The notes under the pieces are model-generated. The model ran no database searches. It saw only the letters and a list, made by a program, of their open reading frames with translations, and was not told the DNA's origin. Of a stretch of 64,000 nucleotides of DNA, positions 34,983 to 44,885 are shown piece by piece (position 1 is the stretch's first letter; every line of letters begins with the position of its first letter). Source of the stretch: JAFLBI01 sp964616465 (GTDB taxonomy: Bacteria > Bacteroidota > Bacteroidia > Chitinophagales > Chitinophagaceae); contig CAZTTO010000001.1 of NCBI GenBank assembly GCA_964616465.1, positions 248,001 through 312,000 of the forward strand, in the 5' to 3' direction. The translations under genes were made by a program, and so were the position numbers.

Positions 34983-34996
34983 CTTTGTCCACCCCC

Positions 34997-35245
34997 TTAG
35001 TTAATCAATTCAATTTCGAAGAATTCCATTACTGGATTTGCCAATAATTTTTTTCCAGCTTCTTCTGCTAAAGCTTTTGCAGAGTCTGCGTCGTTGGCTT
35101 CTATATCTAAAGTAATATGCTTGCCTACGCGCACATCTTGAACCGATTGCAAGCCTAGATTATGCAAACCGCCTAAAACCGCCTTACCCTGAGGGTCTAA
35201 TAAGTCCTTAAGCGGCATTACTTTTATTTGAACGTGGTATAACAT
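34997..35245 (-). CDS. purS: Phosphoribosylformylglycinamidine synthase subunit PurS
   Basis: The 82-residue protein opens with YHVQIKVMPLKDLLDPQGKAV and contains the GLQSVQDVRVGKHI block, the signature of PurS. PurS bridges PurQ (glutaminase) and PurL (synthetase) in the three-subunit enzyme that makes formylglycinamidine ribotide in purine synthesis. purQ and purL are not in the window, so the subunit gene is separated from its partners. It follows pssA with one base between. Confidence 0.93.
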   Translation of the reverse strand: MLYHVQIKVMPLKDLLDPQGKAVLGGLHNLGLQSVQDVRVGKHITLDIEANDADSAKALAEEAGKKLLANPVMEFFEIELIN

Positions 35246-35246
35246 G

Positions 35247-36017
35247 TTATTTTGTTTGAAAGGTCAAAGATATAATTACATAGGCAAGAAAGGCAACCGG
35301 AACTGCTAACCAGGAAAAAAAGAAAGCCGTTCCTAATCCGAGAAATGCCAATATCACCCAAGGCAACATGGTTTTTACGTTAAACTGCTTGATTTTTAAC
35401 GACAACATAGGAAGTGTGCTAACCTGTAAGTAGGCAACTACTAGAATACATGCATACCAGAAATATTCCGACATCAACATTTCTACTACCCAAGCCATGC
35501 TAGAGGCATACCAATAAATTAAAGGAAAGGCAGCTATTGTAATACCTGCTGCTGGTGCGGGAACACCGCTAAAACCTGTTGAAATTAACTCGGTAATATT
35601 GAATCTTCCTAATCTATACGCGCTGGCCAATGCAGGCAAAAAGGCAGGAAACAACCATATAATATCAATATCCAACCCATCTTCTCTTCCTGCAAACGCT
35701 AAACGAAGGAATTGATAAATGATAAGTGATGGAGCAACACCAAAACTCACAACATCTGCCAGTGAATCAAGTTGCTTTCCAAGTGATGAATCTGCTTTTA
35801 AAAGTCTTGCAATAAAGCCATCGAAAAAGTCAACAATAGCAGCCCCAAAAATGCAGAAGCTTCCTAATACCATTGATTCTGGCAAATTAACAACAGTATC
35901 GCCCTCTACACTTGAGCTAATTGTTAATCCAGGTTGCATGATCCATACAATTGCCCAACAACCAAGAAACAGATTCATTAATGTAACCAGATTCGGTATT
36001 TGTTTTACCCAATTCAT
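35247..36017 (-). CDS. pssA: CDP-diacylglycerol-serine O-phosphatidyltransferase
   Basis: The protein has 256 residues from the ATG at 36017, which overlaps the pepP stop as ATGA; a start 7 codons upstream is open but less likely. It starts WVKQIPNLVTLMNLFLGC and has the CDP-alcohol transferase motif (D-G-x2-A-R-x8-G-x3-D-x3-D) in the segment from VDFFDGFIARLL to GKQLDSLADVVSFG. There are about six to eight membrane helices. It forms phosphatidylserine, the precursor of phosphatidylethanolamine, in the inner membrane. Confidence 0.94.
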   Translation of the reverse strand: MNWVKQIPNLVTLMNLFLGCWAIVWIMQPGLTISSSVEGDTVVNLPESMVLGSFCIFGAAIVDFFDGFIARLLKADSSLGKQLDSLADVVSFGVAPSLIIYQFLRLAFAGREDGLDIDIIWLFPAFLPALASAYRLGRFNITELISTGFSGVPAPAAGITIAAFPLIYWYASSMAWVVEMLMSEYFWYACILVVAYLQVSTLPMLSLKIKQFNVKTMLPWVILAFLGLGTAFFFSWLAVPVAFLAYVIISLTFQTK

Positions 36018-37312
36018 TTTCTTCCTTTTTTCATGCAAGCTTCAATCTCTTCTACAGTAATTGGAATTGATTTCATGAGATCAATATGTCCAGTTTTTGT
36101 GAGCCAAATATTATTTTCAATACGAATACCCATTTGCTCTTCTTCAATATAAATTCCGGGTTCTACAGTAAACAACATACCTGCTTGAACAGGCTCGGTT
36201 CTAGTGCCTACATCATGAACGTCTATTCCTAAATGATGCGATATACCATGATATAGATACTTTCTATAAGCCCTGTTATTTGGATCTTCATTTTTCACAT
36301 CCGATTTTTGAAGTAAGCCAATTTTAATAAATTGCTTTGTTGCTTCATCGCCTACTTTCTCTGTATAATCAACAACACTAATGCCAGGCTTTAAAATTGA
36401 CTTTGCATAATCGTGTAGATGCAAACAAGCGTTGTATACTTCTTTTTGTCGCTTTGAAAACTTTCCATTAACAGGAATAGTCCTAGTTAAATCTGCGCAA
36501 TATCCGCCATATTCAGCACCAAAATCCATCAACAACAATTCACCATCTTTGCACTCTTGGTTATTTGAAACATAATGCAATGTTCGGGCACGATCGCCGC
36601 TGGCAATAATACTTCCATAGGCAGGACCAGTTGCTCTTCTACTTAAGAATCCAAAATAAATAGCAGCTTCAATTTCATATTCAAAAATACCTGGACGAAT
36701 TAATCCAAGTAGGTCACGAAATGTAGCTTCAGTAATTGCAATGGCTTCTTTCACCACTTCAATTTCTTTAGGTTGCTTTATTGCTCTAAGGTCACGCATA
36801 ATAGGAGCTGCCCGCATATACTCATGCAAGGGATACTTGCGCTTCATCTCTTCAATAAACCTGTACTCTCTGGTTACAATCCAACTAGCTTTTCTATCAT
36901 TTTCATTCGAATCGAGATAAATGTTATCGGCTAAATGCATGCAAGTTTGAAAAACAGGCTCCCAGCTATCTGACCATATCACTGTAGAAATACCAGAAAT
37001 GGCTGTAGCTTCTGATGCTCTTAAGCGTTTTCCATCCCATTTTTCTTTCATTTCATTTGGACGGGTTAGCACTAACACTTCACGCATCTTCGGATCTGGG
37101 TGATTGGGAAACAACATCAAGGTAGAATCTTCTTGTGTAATGCCTGTTAACCAATATAAATCGCTGTTTTGCTTAAAACTGTGCAATGCATCCCCATTAG
37201 AAGGCCATTCGTCGTTACTTACGAACACAGCAATACTATTGGGCTTCATGCGCTTTTGAAAACGCTTTCTATTCTGAATAAAAATATCGGGATCTAGTGG
37301 ATGAAATTTCAT
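36014..37312 (-). CDS. pepP: Xaa-Pro aminopeptidase (aminopeptidase P, M24B)
   Basis: The 432-residue cytoplasmic enzyme has an N-terminal creatinase-like domain (residues about 1-170) and a pita-bread catalytic domain. The metal ligands are in LLMDFGAEYGGYCADLTRT (two Asp), HGISHHLGIDVHD (His), FTVEPGIYIEEE (Glu) and GIRIENN (Glu). It removes N-terminal residues before proline. It is first in the run pepP-pssA-purS-rsmI, linked to pssA by a 4-base overlap. Confidence 0.95.
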   Translation of the reverse strand: MKFHPLDPDIFIQNRKRFQKRMKPNSIAVFVSNDEWPSNGDALHSFKQNSDLYWLTGITQEDSTLMLFPNHPDPKMREVLVLTRPNEMKEKWDGKRLRASEATAISGISTVIWSDSWEPVFQTCMHLADNIYLDSNENDRKASWIVTREYRFIEEMKRKYPLHEYMRAAPIMRDLRAIKQPKEIEVVKEAIAITEATFRDLLGLIRPGIFEYEIEAAIYFGFLSRRATGPAYGSIIASGDRARTLHYVSNNQECKDGELLLMDFGAEYGGYCADLTRTIPVNGKFSKRQKEVYNACLHLHDYAKSILKPGISVVDYTEKVGDEATKQFIKIGLLQKSDVKNEDPNNRAYRKYLYHGISHHLGIDVHDVGTRTEPVQAGMLFTVEPGIYIEEEQMGIRIENNIWLTKTGHIDLMKSIPITVEEIEACMKKGRK

Positions 37313-37391
37313 AAAACAAGGTTTTCAACTTATTTAAGTCGATGAATATTTATCCGCAAGATAAGGAAAAGGGCGTTGGCGATTGCTCGAA

Positions 37392-37934
37392 CTATTCGCC
37401 TTCTGCTAGTTGATAGATCTCAGGCAAATTCCTTCCAAAACCATCAAAATCTAGTCCGTATCCTAAAACAAATTTATTTGGAATTGAGAAGCATGTATAA
37501 TGAATAGGTACTTCAAATACAGTAGCTTCCGGCTTGTGTAACAAAACAGCCACTTTTACACTATGTGGTTGCTGATTAAAAAGCTGCGGCAAAAAACTAT
37601 GCATGGTTTTACCTGTATCAATGATGTCTTCTAAAATAATTACATGCCTTTGAGTAACATCGGTATCTAATCCAATTGCGGTAATAACATGACCTGTACT
37701 TTTGGTGCCTTTATAAGAAGCTAATTTAATAAAACATATCTCCGCCTCAATAGTAAGATACTTGAACAAATCCGATGCAAACATGAATGAGCCGTTCAAA
37801 ACACCAATGAATAGGGGTTTTTTACCTGCGTACTCTTCATCTAACTGCCTGGCAAGCTTCCTAATAGCATCTTGAATTTCTTCTGATGTTAAATAGGGTA
37901 CAAAAGTCTTCCCATGTAATTCAACATTACTCAT
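37392..37934 (-). CDS. hpt: Hypoxanthine phosphoribosyltransferase
   Basis: The 180-residue purine-salvage enzyme carries the PRPP-binding motif VIILEDIIDTGKTM, the flexible loop LASYKGTKSTGH and the end motif VLGYGLDFDGFGRNLP. It makes IMP (and GMP) from free bases. It follows the glucosaminidase gene by five bases on the minus strand and is 79 bp from pepP. Confidence 0.95.
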   Translation of the reverse strand: MSNVELHGKTFVPYLTSEEIQDAIRKLARQLDEEYAGKKPLFIGVLNGSFMFASDLFKYLTIEAEICFIKLASYKGTKSTGHVITAIGLDTDVTQRHVIILEDIIDTGKTMHSFLPQLFNQQPHSVKVAVLLHKPEATVFEVPIHYTCFSIPNKFVLGYGLDFDGFGRNLPEIYQLAEGE

Positions 37935-37939
37935 AGATA

Positions 37940-39037
37940 CTATTTAACTGATTTTGATTTTTCTGAAGGGGTGCGCAATAAAATTTTCTCGCCTACCCTT
38001 ACCTGATCAGATATTTGTTTTTTATTTATTTCTGACAAGACATCTAAACGCACACCCGTTTTTTGTGCAACATCGAACAAGCTACAAGATTCGTCAGCAA
38101 CAAAGGATTCTACACTTCCTTTTTTAAGCTTCTTCTCTAAGAAGACAAGACAATCCTTTTCCAAAATCTCTGGCAACTGATTATCATTGAACTCAATTAA
38201 TTTAGCCATTGCAATATCATGCTGTCTTGCAACTGAAAGTAATGAAGTTCCAGACTCTACATATACTACACGAGCATGATTGATTACAAATATGCCTGTT
38301 GGATAGTTTCTTTTTTTCTCTTCAACTGCGTTTGACTTTGAAGGGGCACTCATATTTTGAAGTTCAGGCACTTTAACTTCCTCCACTACTTTGGTTGTAG
38401 GCTCTTCTTCTATAACATTTGCTTCCTCAACTGCCTCTTCTTCTTTTGAAACGATTGTATCTACTTGCTTATCTACAACTTTTGATTCATTTTTTGCAAA
38501 ATCTGACTGTTGACTTCTTGAAATTGCTAAGAGTGTAAAGGTTTGTAAATTATAATCCTCAATAACTTTTATAAGTCGCTGTGGGTATGTTGGCAGGGTC
38601 GCATATCCTGCTTTTTTTAATCCATGTGCCCAAGCCTGGTAATCAGTTGGATCTAATTGAAATAAAAAAGCATAATGTGCTCGTGTTTTTAAAAAGTTGG
38701 AATGGTCTTGATAAGACGAAGCTGCATCATCATAAGCTCTAAAACATTCATTTTTGGCATCATCATCTTTAAAGATTCGTCCCCCTGTCCATTCAGTTTT
38801 ACATTTAATGCCAAAATGATTATTTGCTTTAACAGCTAACTCGCTTTCTCCAAATTGAGACTCCAAAATTCCTTGTGCTAATTTAATAGATGCAGGAACA
38901 CCTGTTCTAATCATTTCCTGCATTGCCAACTCTTTATATTGCTCAATATAGGCAGTTACCCTCGGATTAATTTGCGCATGCAAGAACTCCACCATGCAAA
39001 GTCCAAGAATCAAAAACCAATATTTAATTTGTTTCAT
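37940..39037 (-). CDS. Secreted glucosaminidase with LysM domains
   Basis: The 365-residue protein has a signal peptide (IKYWFLILGLCMVEFLHAQ). Residues about 30-175 form an FlgJ/GH73-type N-acetylglucosaminidase domain with catalytic Glu in GILESQFGESELA and the NNHFGIKC block. A Glu/Val-rich linker follows, then two LysM peptidoglycan-binding repeats at about 252-300 and 310-355. It should cut the glycan strands of peptidoglycan in the periplasm for growth or division. The start at 39037 overlaps the O-methyltransferase stop by 14 bp. Confidence 0.9.
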   Translation of the reverse strand: MKQIKYWFLILGLCMVEFLHAQINPRVTAYIEQYKELAMQEMIRTGVPASIKLAQGILESQFGESELAVKANNHFGIKCKTEWTGGRIFKDDDAKNECFRAYDDAASSYQDHSNFLKTRAHYAFLFQLDPTDYQAWAHGLKKAGYATLPTYPQRLIKVIEDYNLQTFTLLAISRSQQSDFAKNESKVVDKQVDTIVSKEEEAVEEANVIEEEPTTKVVEEVKVPELQNMSAPSKSNAVEEKKRNYPTGIFVINHARVVYVESGTSLLSVARQHDIAMAKLIEFNDNQLPEILEKDCLVFLEKKLKKGSVESFVADESCSLFDVAQKTGVRLDVLSEINKKQISDQVRVGEKILLRTPSEKSKSVK

Positions 39038-39677
39038 CGGGGCGTTTTTTAATGATCATCAATCCATCTCGAACTGGCAATAAAATTTGCTCTGTTCTAG
39101 TATCCTTTGCCACCCATTCGTTAAAAGCATGAATGGCTTTAGCGTTTTTTCCTTTTAGCGGCTCTTGGATAACCTGACCATGAAAAAGTACATTATCAGC
39201 AATCAACCATGCACCAGCTTTCATTTTAGGTACCAATAACTCGTAGTAATTGATATAAGCAGTTTTATCTGCATCTATAAAAACCAAATCCCATGGCTTA
39301 TCCAATTTGTCTATCCAGTCAGCCGCATTTCCGAGGTGCAAATGTATTTGCTTATTTCTTAATGATTTGCTGAAATTCTTTTGAGCCACTGTTGCGTCCT
39401 CTTCTCTACACTCAATTGTGTGTAGTTCACCCCCTTCAGCCAGTCCCGATGCCAGGCATAATGCGCTATAACCTGTAAAGGTTCCTAGTTCTAGAACGAA
39501 CTGGGGTGCAATCATATTACTTAGGAAGGATAATAATTTACCTTGAAGTGGACTGCTCATGAGGTGGGCATGAGGATGCAACTCTTTTGTTTGTTGTTGA
39601 ATATCAGCCAGTAGTGCATCGTCAGGCGAAGTAAACTGGTCTGCATATGCTTGCACCAGCGGATCCATCCATTCCAT
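39024..39677 (-). CDS. SAM-dependent O-methyltransferase (caffeoyl-CoA/catechol type)
   Basis: The protein has 217 residues from the ATG at 39677, which shares a base with the symporter stop (TAATG); an upstream TTG is rejected. The Methyltransf_3 family motifs are FVLELGTFTGYSALCLA (SAM loop), TIECREED, LVFIDADKTAYINYYE (metal-binding Asp) and LIADNVLFHGQV. Such enzymes methylate catechol-like hydroxyls with Mg2+. The natural substrate in Bacteroidota is unknown. Confidence 0.9.
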   Translation of the reverse strand: MEWMDPLVQAYADQFTSPDDALLADIQQQTKELHPHAHLMSSPLQGKLLSFLSNMIAPQFVLELGTFTGYSALCLASGLAEGGELHTIECREEDATVAQKNFSKSLRNKQIHLHLGNAADWIDKLDKPWDLVFIDADKTAYINYYELLVPKMKAGAWLIADNVLFHGQVIQEPLKGKNAKAIHAFNEWVAKDTRTEQILLPVRDGLMIIKKRPDETN

Positions 39678-41203
39678 TATGCCAACTTTCTTTGCTGTGA
39701 GGAAATGAACCAAAGCCCAATAAACGTAAATAATCCATTGATTATCAATATTTCAATTCCTATTCTATATCCTTGGAATATAGAGGCACTTTGACTCAAT
39801 AACCACTGTGCCGTCTCTTCCCCAATGCCTAATTTTGCTACAAACCACTCAGGATTGTTAAATAAATCGAGCACCAACACAAAAACAGGCGCTAGAGTAC
39901 AAACCAATAAAGCTTTCTGGTCGCGAATGGTTCTTTTCGTAAGAATTCCAAAGGCAAAGAGTCCCAATAAAGGCCCATAAGTATATCCTGCAACTTTTAA
40001 AATGACATCAATAATCGATTTATCATTGATCCATTTAAATACCATTACACAAAGAAAAAATACAACGGTAAAAGTGAGGTGAACCGTTAAGCGAGTTCTC
40101 TTCTTCTGTTTTTCATCTAAATCATCTCTTTTTTTCAATCCCAAAATATCTATACAAAAGGAAGAAGTTAACGCTGTCAAAGCACCATCAGCACTTGGAA
40201 AAAGAGCTGAAATTAAGCCAATGATAAAAATAACGCCGATGCCTGCTGTAAGATAATTGCCTAATGCAACTGTTGGAAATAAATCATCGCCCTTGACTGA
40301 TAAGCCCATGTATTCAGCATATAAATACAACAGCCCACCCATGAGCAAGAATAAGAAGTTTACCAACAAAAGCACAAAGCTCAAAGTCATTACATTTTTC
40401 TGAGAGCCTTTCAAAGTTTTTACGCTAATATTTTTCTGCATCATTTCCTGATCTAAACCCGTCATGGCTATTGTAATAAATGCACCACCTAATATTTGCT
40501 TGAAGAAAAATGCAGGCGACTGCACATCGGTGTTAAAGATTCTAGTCATTCCTTTATCCTGCAACGCCGACATAGTTTGGGTAAAACTAAAGTCCATCTT
40601 ATTCATGATTGCAATGATGCAGACAATTAGGCCTAAGAGCATACAACTAGTTTGCAGCGTATCAGTATATACAATGGTTTTAACACCCCCTTCAAAAGTG
40701 TAAAGAAGTATTAAAATGAGCATTACAAGAGCAGTTAACCAGAATGGAATACCCATACTATCAAGAATGAAAATTTGCAAGATGTTTACCACCAAGTACA
40801 TCCTAGCCGTTGCGCCTAGTGTTCTTGAAAGAATAAAAAAACTAGCACCAGTTTTGTAGCTAGTTACTCCAAATCTTTGTTCTAGGTAGTTATAAATAGA
40901 AGTTAGATTGAGCTTATAATATAATGGAAGCAAAATGAACGCAATTACTAGATAACCTATAAAGTAACCAATCACTACTTGAAAATATTGAAATGCACCC
41001 GCTCCTACTGTTCCGGGTACGCTCACAAATGTTACACCACTCAATGATGTACCAATCATTCCAAAAGCCACCAACATCCAGTTACTGCTCCTATTTCCAA
41101 TGAAGAAAGATTCGTTATTGGAACCTCTACTGGTATACCAAGCAACAACTAATAGGATTAAGAAATAACCCAATACAAATGAAAACAGCAATGTTGGACT
41201 CAT
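39677..41203 (-). CDS. Sodium:solute symporter family transporter
   Basis: The protein has 508 residues from the ATG at 41203 (a GTG at 41254 is less likely). It has about 13 hydrophobic helices and the SSS family phrases SFFIGNRSSNW, GTSLSGVTFVSVPG (sodium site region) and FPSADGALTALTSSF. SSS proteins couple Na+ entry to uptake of sugars, amino acids, vitamins or other small solutes. The substrate is not evident. It is followed directly by the O-methyltransferase gene. Confidence 0.92.
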   Translation of the reverse strand: MSPTLLFSFVLGYFLILLVVAWYTSRGSNNESFFIGNRSSNWMLVAFGMIGTSLSGVTFVSVPGTVGAGAFQYFQVVIGYFIGYLVIAFILLPLYYKLNLTSIYNYLEQRFGVTSYKTGASFFILSRTLGATARMYLVVNILQIFILDSMGIPFWLTALVMLILILLYTFEGGVKTIVYTDTLQTSCMLLGLIVCIIAIMNKMDFSFTQTMSALQDKGMTRIFNTDVQSPAFFFKQILGGAFITIAMTGLDQEMMQKNISVKTLKGSQKNVMTLSFVLLLVNFLFLLMGGLLYLYAEYMGLSVKGDDLFPTVALGNYLTAGIGVIFIIGLISALFPSADGALTALTSSFCIDILGLKKRDDLDEKQKKRTRLTVHLTFTVVFFLCVMVFKWINDKSIIDVILKVAGYTYGPLLGLFAFGILTKRTIRDQKALLVCTLAPVFVLVLDLFNNPEWFVAKLGIGEETAQWLLSQSASIFQGYRIGIEILIINGLFTFIGLWFISSQQRKLA

Positions 41204-41280
41204 AAAAGTTTGTGTGAAATGGAATAAAGTGGAAAAGTAGTAAAAATATTTCACCTAAATTGGTTGCCAAATCATTGAAT

Positions 41281-41832
41281 ATGACACCAAAGAGTATTGC
41301 AGTATTTTGTGGTTCACAACCTGGAAAAGATGAAATTTATCAAGAGCATGCAAAAAGTTTAGGTAAGCTCATTGCTCAACAAGGCATTCGGCTGGTTTAT
41401 GGAGGAGGAAACAAAGGCTTAATGGGTGCCATAGCAAATGAAATGATGGCAAAAGGCGGCGAAGTGGTAGGTGTTATTCCTGAAGTATTAAAAGGATGGG
41501 AACATCATCATGAAGGAATTACTGAATTACATATTGTAGCAGATATGCATGTAAGAAAAAAGATGATGTATGAAATGTGCGATGCTGCTATTATTTTACC
41601 AGGTGGCTACGGTACAATGGATGAGTTTTTTGAAATGCTTACATGGAATACATTGCAAATACACGATAAACAAATTGTGATTTTAAATACCGCACAATAT
41701 TATCGTCCACTTATCATCCTGTTGGAGCAAATGCACCAACAGCAATTTTTGTATGAGCCTGTTTATAAAAGAATAAAAATTGCTGCAACGCCACATGAAG
41801 CATTGCAACAACTTGGATGCACTATAACTTAA
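41281..41832 (+). CDS. LOG family (lysine decarboxylase-like) nucleotide phosphoribohydrolase
   Basis: The protein has 183 residues from the ATG at 41281 (a TTG seven codons upstream is open). It has the LOG hallmarks LVYGGGNKGLMGAIA and ILPGGYGTMDEFFEML (PGGxGTxxE), with HVRKKMM between them. Characterised LOG proteins release the base from cytokinin or purine nucleoside monophosphates. The older name, lysine decarboxylase, is misleading. It is divergent from the symporter and convergent with fhs. Confidence 0.92.
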   Translation: MTPKSIAVFCGSQPGKDEIYQEHAKSLGKLIAQQGIRLVYGGGNKGLMGAIANEMMAKGGEVVGVIPEVLKGWEHHHEGITELHIVADMHVRKKMMYEMCDAAIILPGGYGTMDEFFEMLTWNTLQIHDKQIVILNTAQYYRPLIILLEQMHQQQFLYEPVYKRIKIAATPHEALQQLGCTIT

Positions 41833-41835
41833 TCA

Positions 41836-43500
41836 TTAAAACATACCAGAAATGGTTCCTGCCTCATCAATATCAATTTGTTCTGCGGCAGGAACTTGAG
41901 GCAGTCCAGGCATACGCATCATTTCTCCTAAAACAGGTATCACAAATCCAGCACCTGATGAGAGTTCGAATTCTCTTACCGTAATCGTAAATCCTTCTGG
42001 CCTTCCCCGCTTACGATCATCATCGCTTAAGCTCTTGGGTGTTTTTGCAATACAAACTGGTAAATTGGAAAAACCAAGTTCTTTAATCTGCTCCAATTGC
42101 GATAATGCTTTTACTGAGTATGCAACTTCTTTTGCACCATATATTTCAGTAGCTACACAATGAATTTTTTCTTCAATAGATAAATTCCAATTGTATAAAG
42201 GCTGAAAATTGCCTGGCCGATGTTCAACTTGTTGTACCAAGGCTGCTGCTAATGCCTCCGCCCCTTTCCCACCTTCTGCAAAAGCTGTACATGGAATAGC
42301 TTGAACACCTAATTCCTTACACATATCAATCACTAATTGTGTTTCTTCTTCTGTGTCTCCAGGAAACATATTTATAGCCACTAGTGGTTGTATACCAAAT
42401 TTTTGAATGTTTTCTATGTGCTTCTCCACATTCGACATACCTAGTTTCACTTTATCAATACTGGGTGTTGTCAATTCCTTTTTTAAAGCACCACCATGAT
42501 GACGCAATGCTCTAATAGTTACCACTAATACCGACGCTACAGGTTGCAGTCCCGCCGACTTGCACTTAATATCAAAGAATTTTTCTGCACCTAAATCTGC
42601 TGCGAATCCAGCCTCTGTTATAACCCAATCGGCTAGCGATAAGCCCATTTTAGTTGCAATAACTGTATTTGTTCCTTGAGCAATACTCGCAAATGGTCCG
42701 CCATGAATAATTGCTGGATTCCCCTCCAGTGTTTGAACCAAATTAGGCTGAATAGCATCTTTCAATAAAACTGCCATAGCGCCTACTGCTTTTAAATCTT
42801 TCGCAAAAACAGGGTCACCAGCATAGGTTTGTCCGATATAAATATTTGCCAACCTTTTTTTGAGGTCTATGAAATCTTCGGCCATACATAAAATAGCCAT
42901 GATTTCTGAAGCTGGCGTAATATGAAACCCATCTTCTCTTGGCAAACCATTCTGCTTACCTCCTAAACCAACAACAATTTGTCGGAGAGAACGATCATTC
43001 ATGTCCATGACACGCTTCCAAACTACTGTTCTTGGATCTAATCCATCTGCACTTTTTTTATGGTGAAGATGATTGTCAATCATTGCTGCTAATAAGTTAT
43101 TAGCTTTTTCTACTGCACTAAAATCTCCAGTAAAGTGAAGGTTAATATCTTCCATAGGTATTACTTGGGCATAGCCTCCACCGGCTGCACCACCTTTTAA
43201 ACCAAACACAGGACCCAAAGATGGTTCTCTAAGAACGACCACCGTATTATGACCCAATCTATTCATGCCATCGGCCAGTCCAATACTGGTAGTGGTTTTT
43301 CCCTCACCTGCAGGTGTGGGTGTCATAGCTGTTACCAATACAAGCTTTCCCTTGTGGGCATTTGTTTTGAATGATAAAGGCAGCTTTGCCTTAAACTTGC
43401 CATAATACTCTAAATCGTCTGCCGAAACACCCAGTTTAGCTGCAATTTCCTTTATGTGTAACATCTTGGCTTGCTGTGCAATAGCTATATCTGAAAGCAT
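41836..43500 (-). CDS. fhs: Formate-tetrahydrofolate ligase
   Basis: The 554-residue enzyme makes 10-formyl-THF from formate, THF and ATP. The ATP loop is TPTPAGEGKTTTSIG. Also visible are LREPSLGPVFGLKGGAAGGG and HGGPFASIAQGTN. The length fits the homotetrameric bacterial family. It provides one-carbon units for purine synthesis. It is transcribed alone, divergent from the PLP enzyme gene. Confidence 0.97.
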   Translation of the reverse strand: MLSDIAIAQQAKMLHIKEIAAKLGVSADDLEYYGKFKAKLPLSFKTNAHKGKLVLVTAMTPTPAGEGKTTTSIGLADGMNRLGHNTVVVLREPSLGPVFGLKGGAAGGGYAQVIPMEDINLHFTGDFSAVEKANNLLAAMIDNHLHHKKSADGLDPRTVVWKRVMDMNDRSLRQIVVGLGGKQNGLPREDGFHITPASEIMAILCMAEDFIDLKKRLANIYIGQTYAGDPVFAKDLKAVGAMAVLLKDAIQPNLVQTLEGNPAIIHGGPFASIAQGTNTVIATKMGLSLADWVITEAGFAADLGAEKFFDIKCKSAGLQPVASVLVVTIRALRHHGGALKKELTTPSIDKVKLGMSNVEKHIENIQKFGIQPLVAINMFPGDTEEETQLVIDMCKELGVQAIPCTAFAEGGKGAEALAAALVQQVEHRPGNFQPLYNWNLSIEEKIHCVATEIYGAKEVAYSVKALSQLEQIKELGFSNLPVCIAKTPKSLSDDDRKRGRPEGFTITVREFELSSGAGFVIPVLGEMMRMPGLPQVPAAEQIDIDEAGTISGMF

Positions 43501-43603
43501 ATTTTTTGTTGCAACCTAACCAATCATTTTTAAGCCACATATGATATTCATCATTTTTATTCACCGACCATTCACAAATCTCAGTCTAAGCAAATAGGAT
43601 ACC

Positions 43604-43611
43604 TACATTTG
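43604..43611 (+). promoter_or_regulatory. -7 box upstream of the PLP enzyme gene
   Basis: TACATTTG perfectly matches TAnnTTTG, 20 bp before the ATG at 43631. No clear -33 TTG at the usual distance was found. Confidence 0.4.
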
Positions 43612-43630
43612 TATCACAAGAAAACAAAAG

Positions 43631-44872
43631 ATGAAACCAAAAAAGAATCCTTGGAAAGGAATCAGTACTGTAGCCATGCATGCCAATGGCAACGAACATG
43701 ACAGCGACGCACATTTAGTTCCAATATATGCTACCTCAACCTTTACATTTCCTACTGCAGAAGAAGGAATGGAAAGATTTAGAAACAGTGATAAATCACA
43801 AATTTATTCTCGCTGGGGAAACCCAACTTTCAAAGCAGCAGAGCAAACAATAGAACAGCTAGAAACTTTTGGACTAAAAGATTCATCTGGCGAACCTATT
43901 CAAGTGAAAGCATTGCTGCATGCTTCTGGACAAGCTGCTATGACAACCATGTTCATGAGCAATTTACAAGCGGGTGATGCAATTCTTTCTCACTACTCAC
44001 TGTATGGAGGCACATACGAACTTATGCATAAAGTGCTTGCTCAAACAGGAGTGGAAACAATCATTGAAGATTTACGCAACCTTGAATTGCTGGAGCAGGC
44101 TTTACAACAATATCCAAAAATTAAATTGGTTCATATTGAAACACCAGCTAATCCAACTATTCAGTGTGTGGACATAGAAGCTGTAACAAAACTTGCTCAC
44201 CAATACGGTAAATTGGTGACAGTGGATAACACTTTTGCAACTCCTTATTTACAACAGCCTTTTGCATATGGCGTTGACTTTGTTTTTCACTCAACAACAA
44301 AGTTTCTAAATGGACATGGCAACGCAATTGGTGGCGTGTTGCTTGGGAAAGATGTTGAGTTTATGAAAACCAAGGCCTGGAAGTGGTATGCTCTTTTAGG
44401 GGGTAATAGCAATCCCTTTGATGCATTCTTACTTTCTCAAGGCATGAAAACTTTGGAAGTTCGTATGGAACGACATTGCAGCAATGGACTAGCTATAGCA
44501 GAATATTTACAACAACATCCAGCGGTTGCACATGTGAATTATGCTGGATTTGCTTCTCATCCCGATCATGCAACCTGTATGAAGCAGATGAAACACCCTG
44601 GTCCTATGTTAAGCTTTGAACTAAAAGACGGACTTGAAGCGGGAAAGAAATTTATTGATGCACTACAAATGTGTGTTCGAGCTGTTTCCTTAGGAACGGT
44701 TGATACCCTAATTTCTCACCCAGCATCTATGACACATTTTGGGGTATCTGCTGAGGAAAAAGCGAAGTATGGCATTACTGATGGACTGATTCGTATGAGT
44801 GTTGGAATTGAATACGTGGAAGACATCAAAGATGATCTTGATCAAGCATTAGAGATTAGTCAACGTTCATAA
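43631..44872 (+). CDS. Trans-sulfuration family PLP enzyme (cystathionine/methionine gamma-lyase-like)
   Basis: The 413-residue Cys/Met-metabolism enzyme has PLP-Lys224 in HSTTKFLNGHG, the phosphate-binding region LLHASGQAAMTTMF, Tyr/Arg in IYSRWGNPTFKAAEQ, and VDNTFATPYLQQP. The C-terminus has VSLGTVDTLISHPASMTH, matching gamma-lyase/synthase members with free-sulfhydryl or gamma-elimination chemistry. Possible activities are methionine gamma-lyase, cystathionine gamma-lyase or O-acetylhomoserine sulfhydrylase; sequence reading alone does not decide. A beta-lactamase-type hydrolase gene follows 13 bp later. Confidence 0.88.
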   Translation: MKPKKNPWKGISTVAMHANGNEHDSDAHLVPIYATSTFTFPTAEEGMERFRNSDKSQIYSRWGNPTFKAAEQTIEQLETFGLKDSSGEPIQVKALLHASGQAAMTTMFMSNLQAGDAILSHYSLYGGTYELMHKVLAQTGVETIIEDLRNLELLEQALQQYPKIKLVHIETPANPTIQCVDIEAVTKLAHQYGKLVTVDNTFATPYLQQPFAYGVDFVFHSTTKFLNGHGNAIGGVLLGKDVEFMKTKAWKWYALLGGNSNPFDAFLLSQGMKTLEVRMERHCSNGLAIAEYLQQHPAVAHVNYAGFASHPDHATCMKQMKHPGPMLSFELKDGLEAGKKFIDALQMCVRAVSLGTVDTLISHPASMTHFGVSAEEKAKYGITDGLIRMSVGIEYVEDIKDDLDQALEISQRS

Positions 44873-44885
44873 TAAAAATTAAACT

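Noticed and set aside
43501..43630. SAM riboswitch upstream of the trans-sulfuration enzyme
   Set aside because: No SAM riboswitch core could be recognised in the 130-bp gap; only a -7 box is seen.
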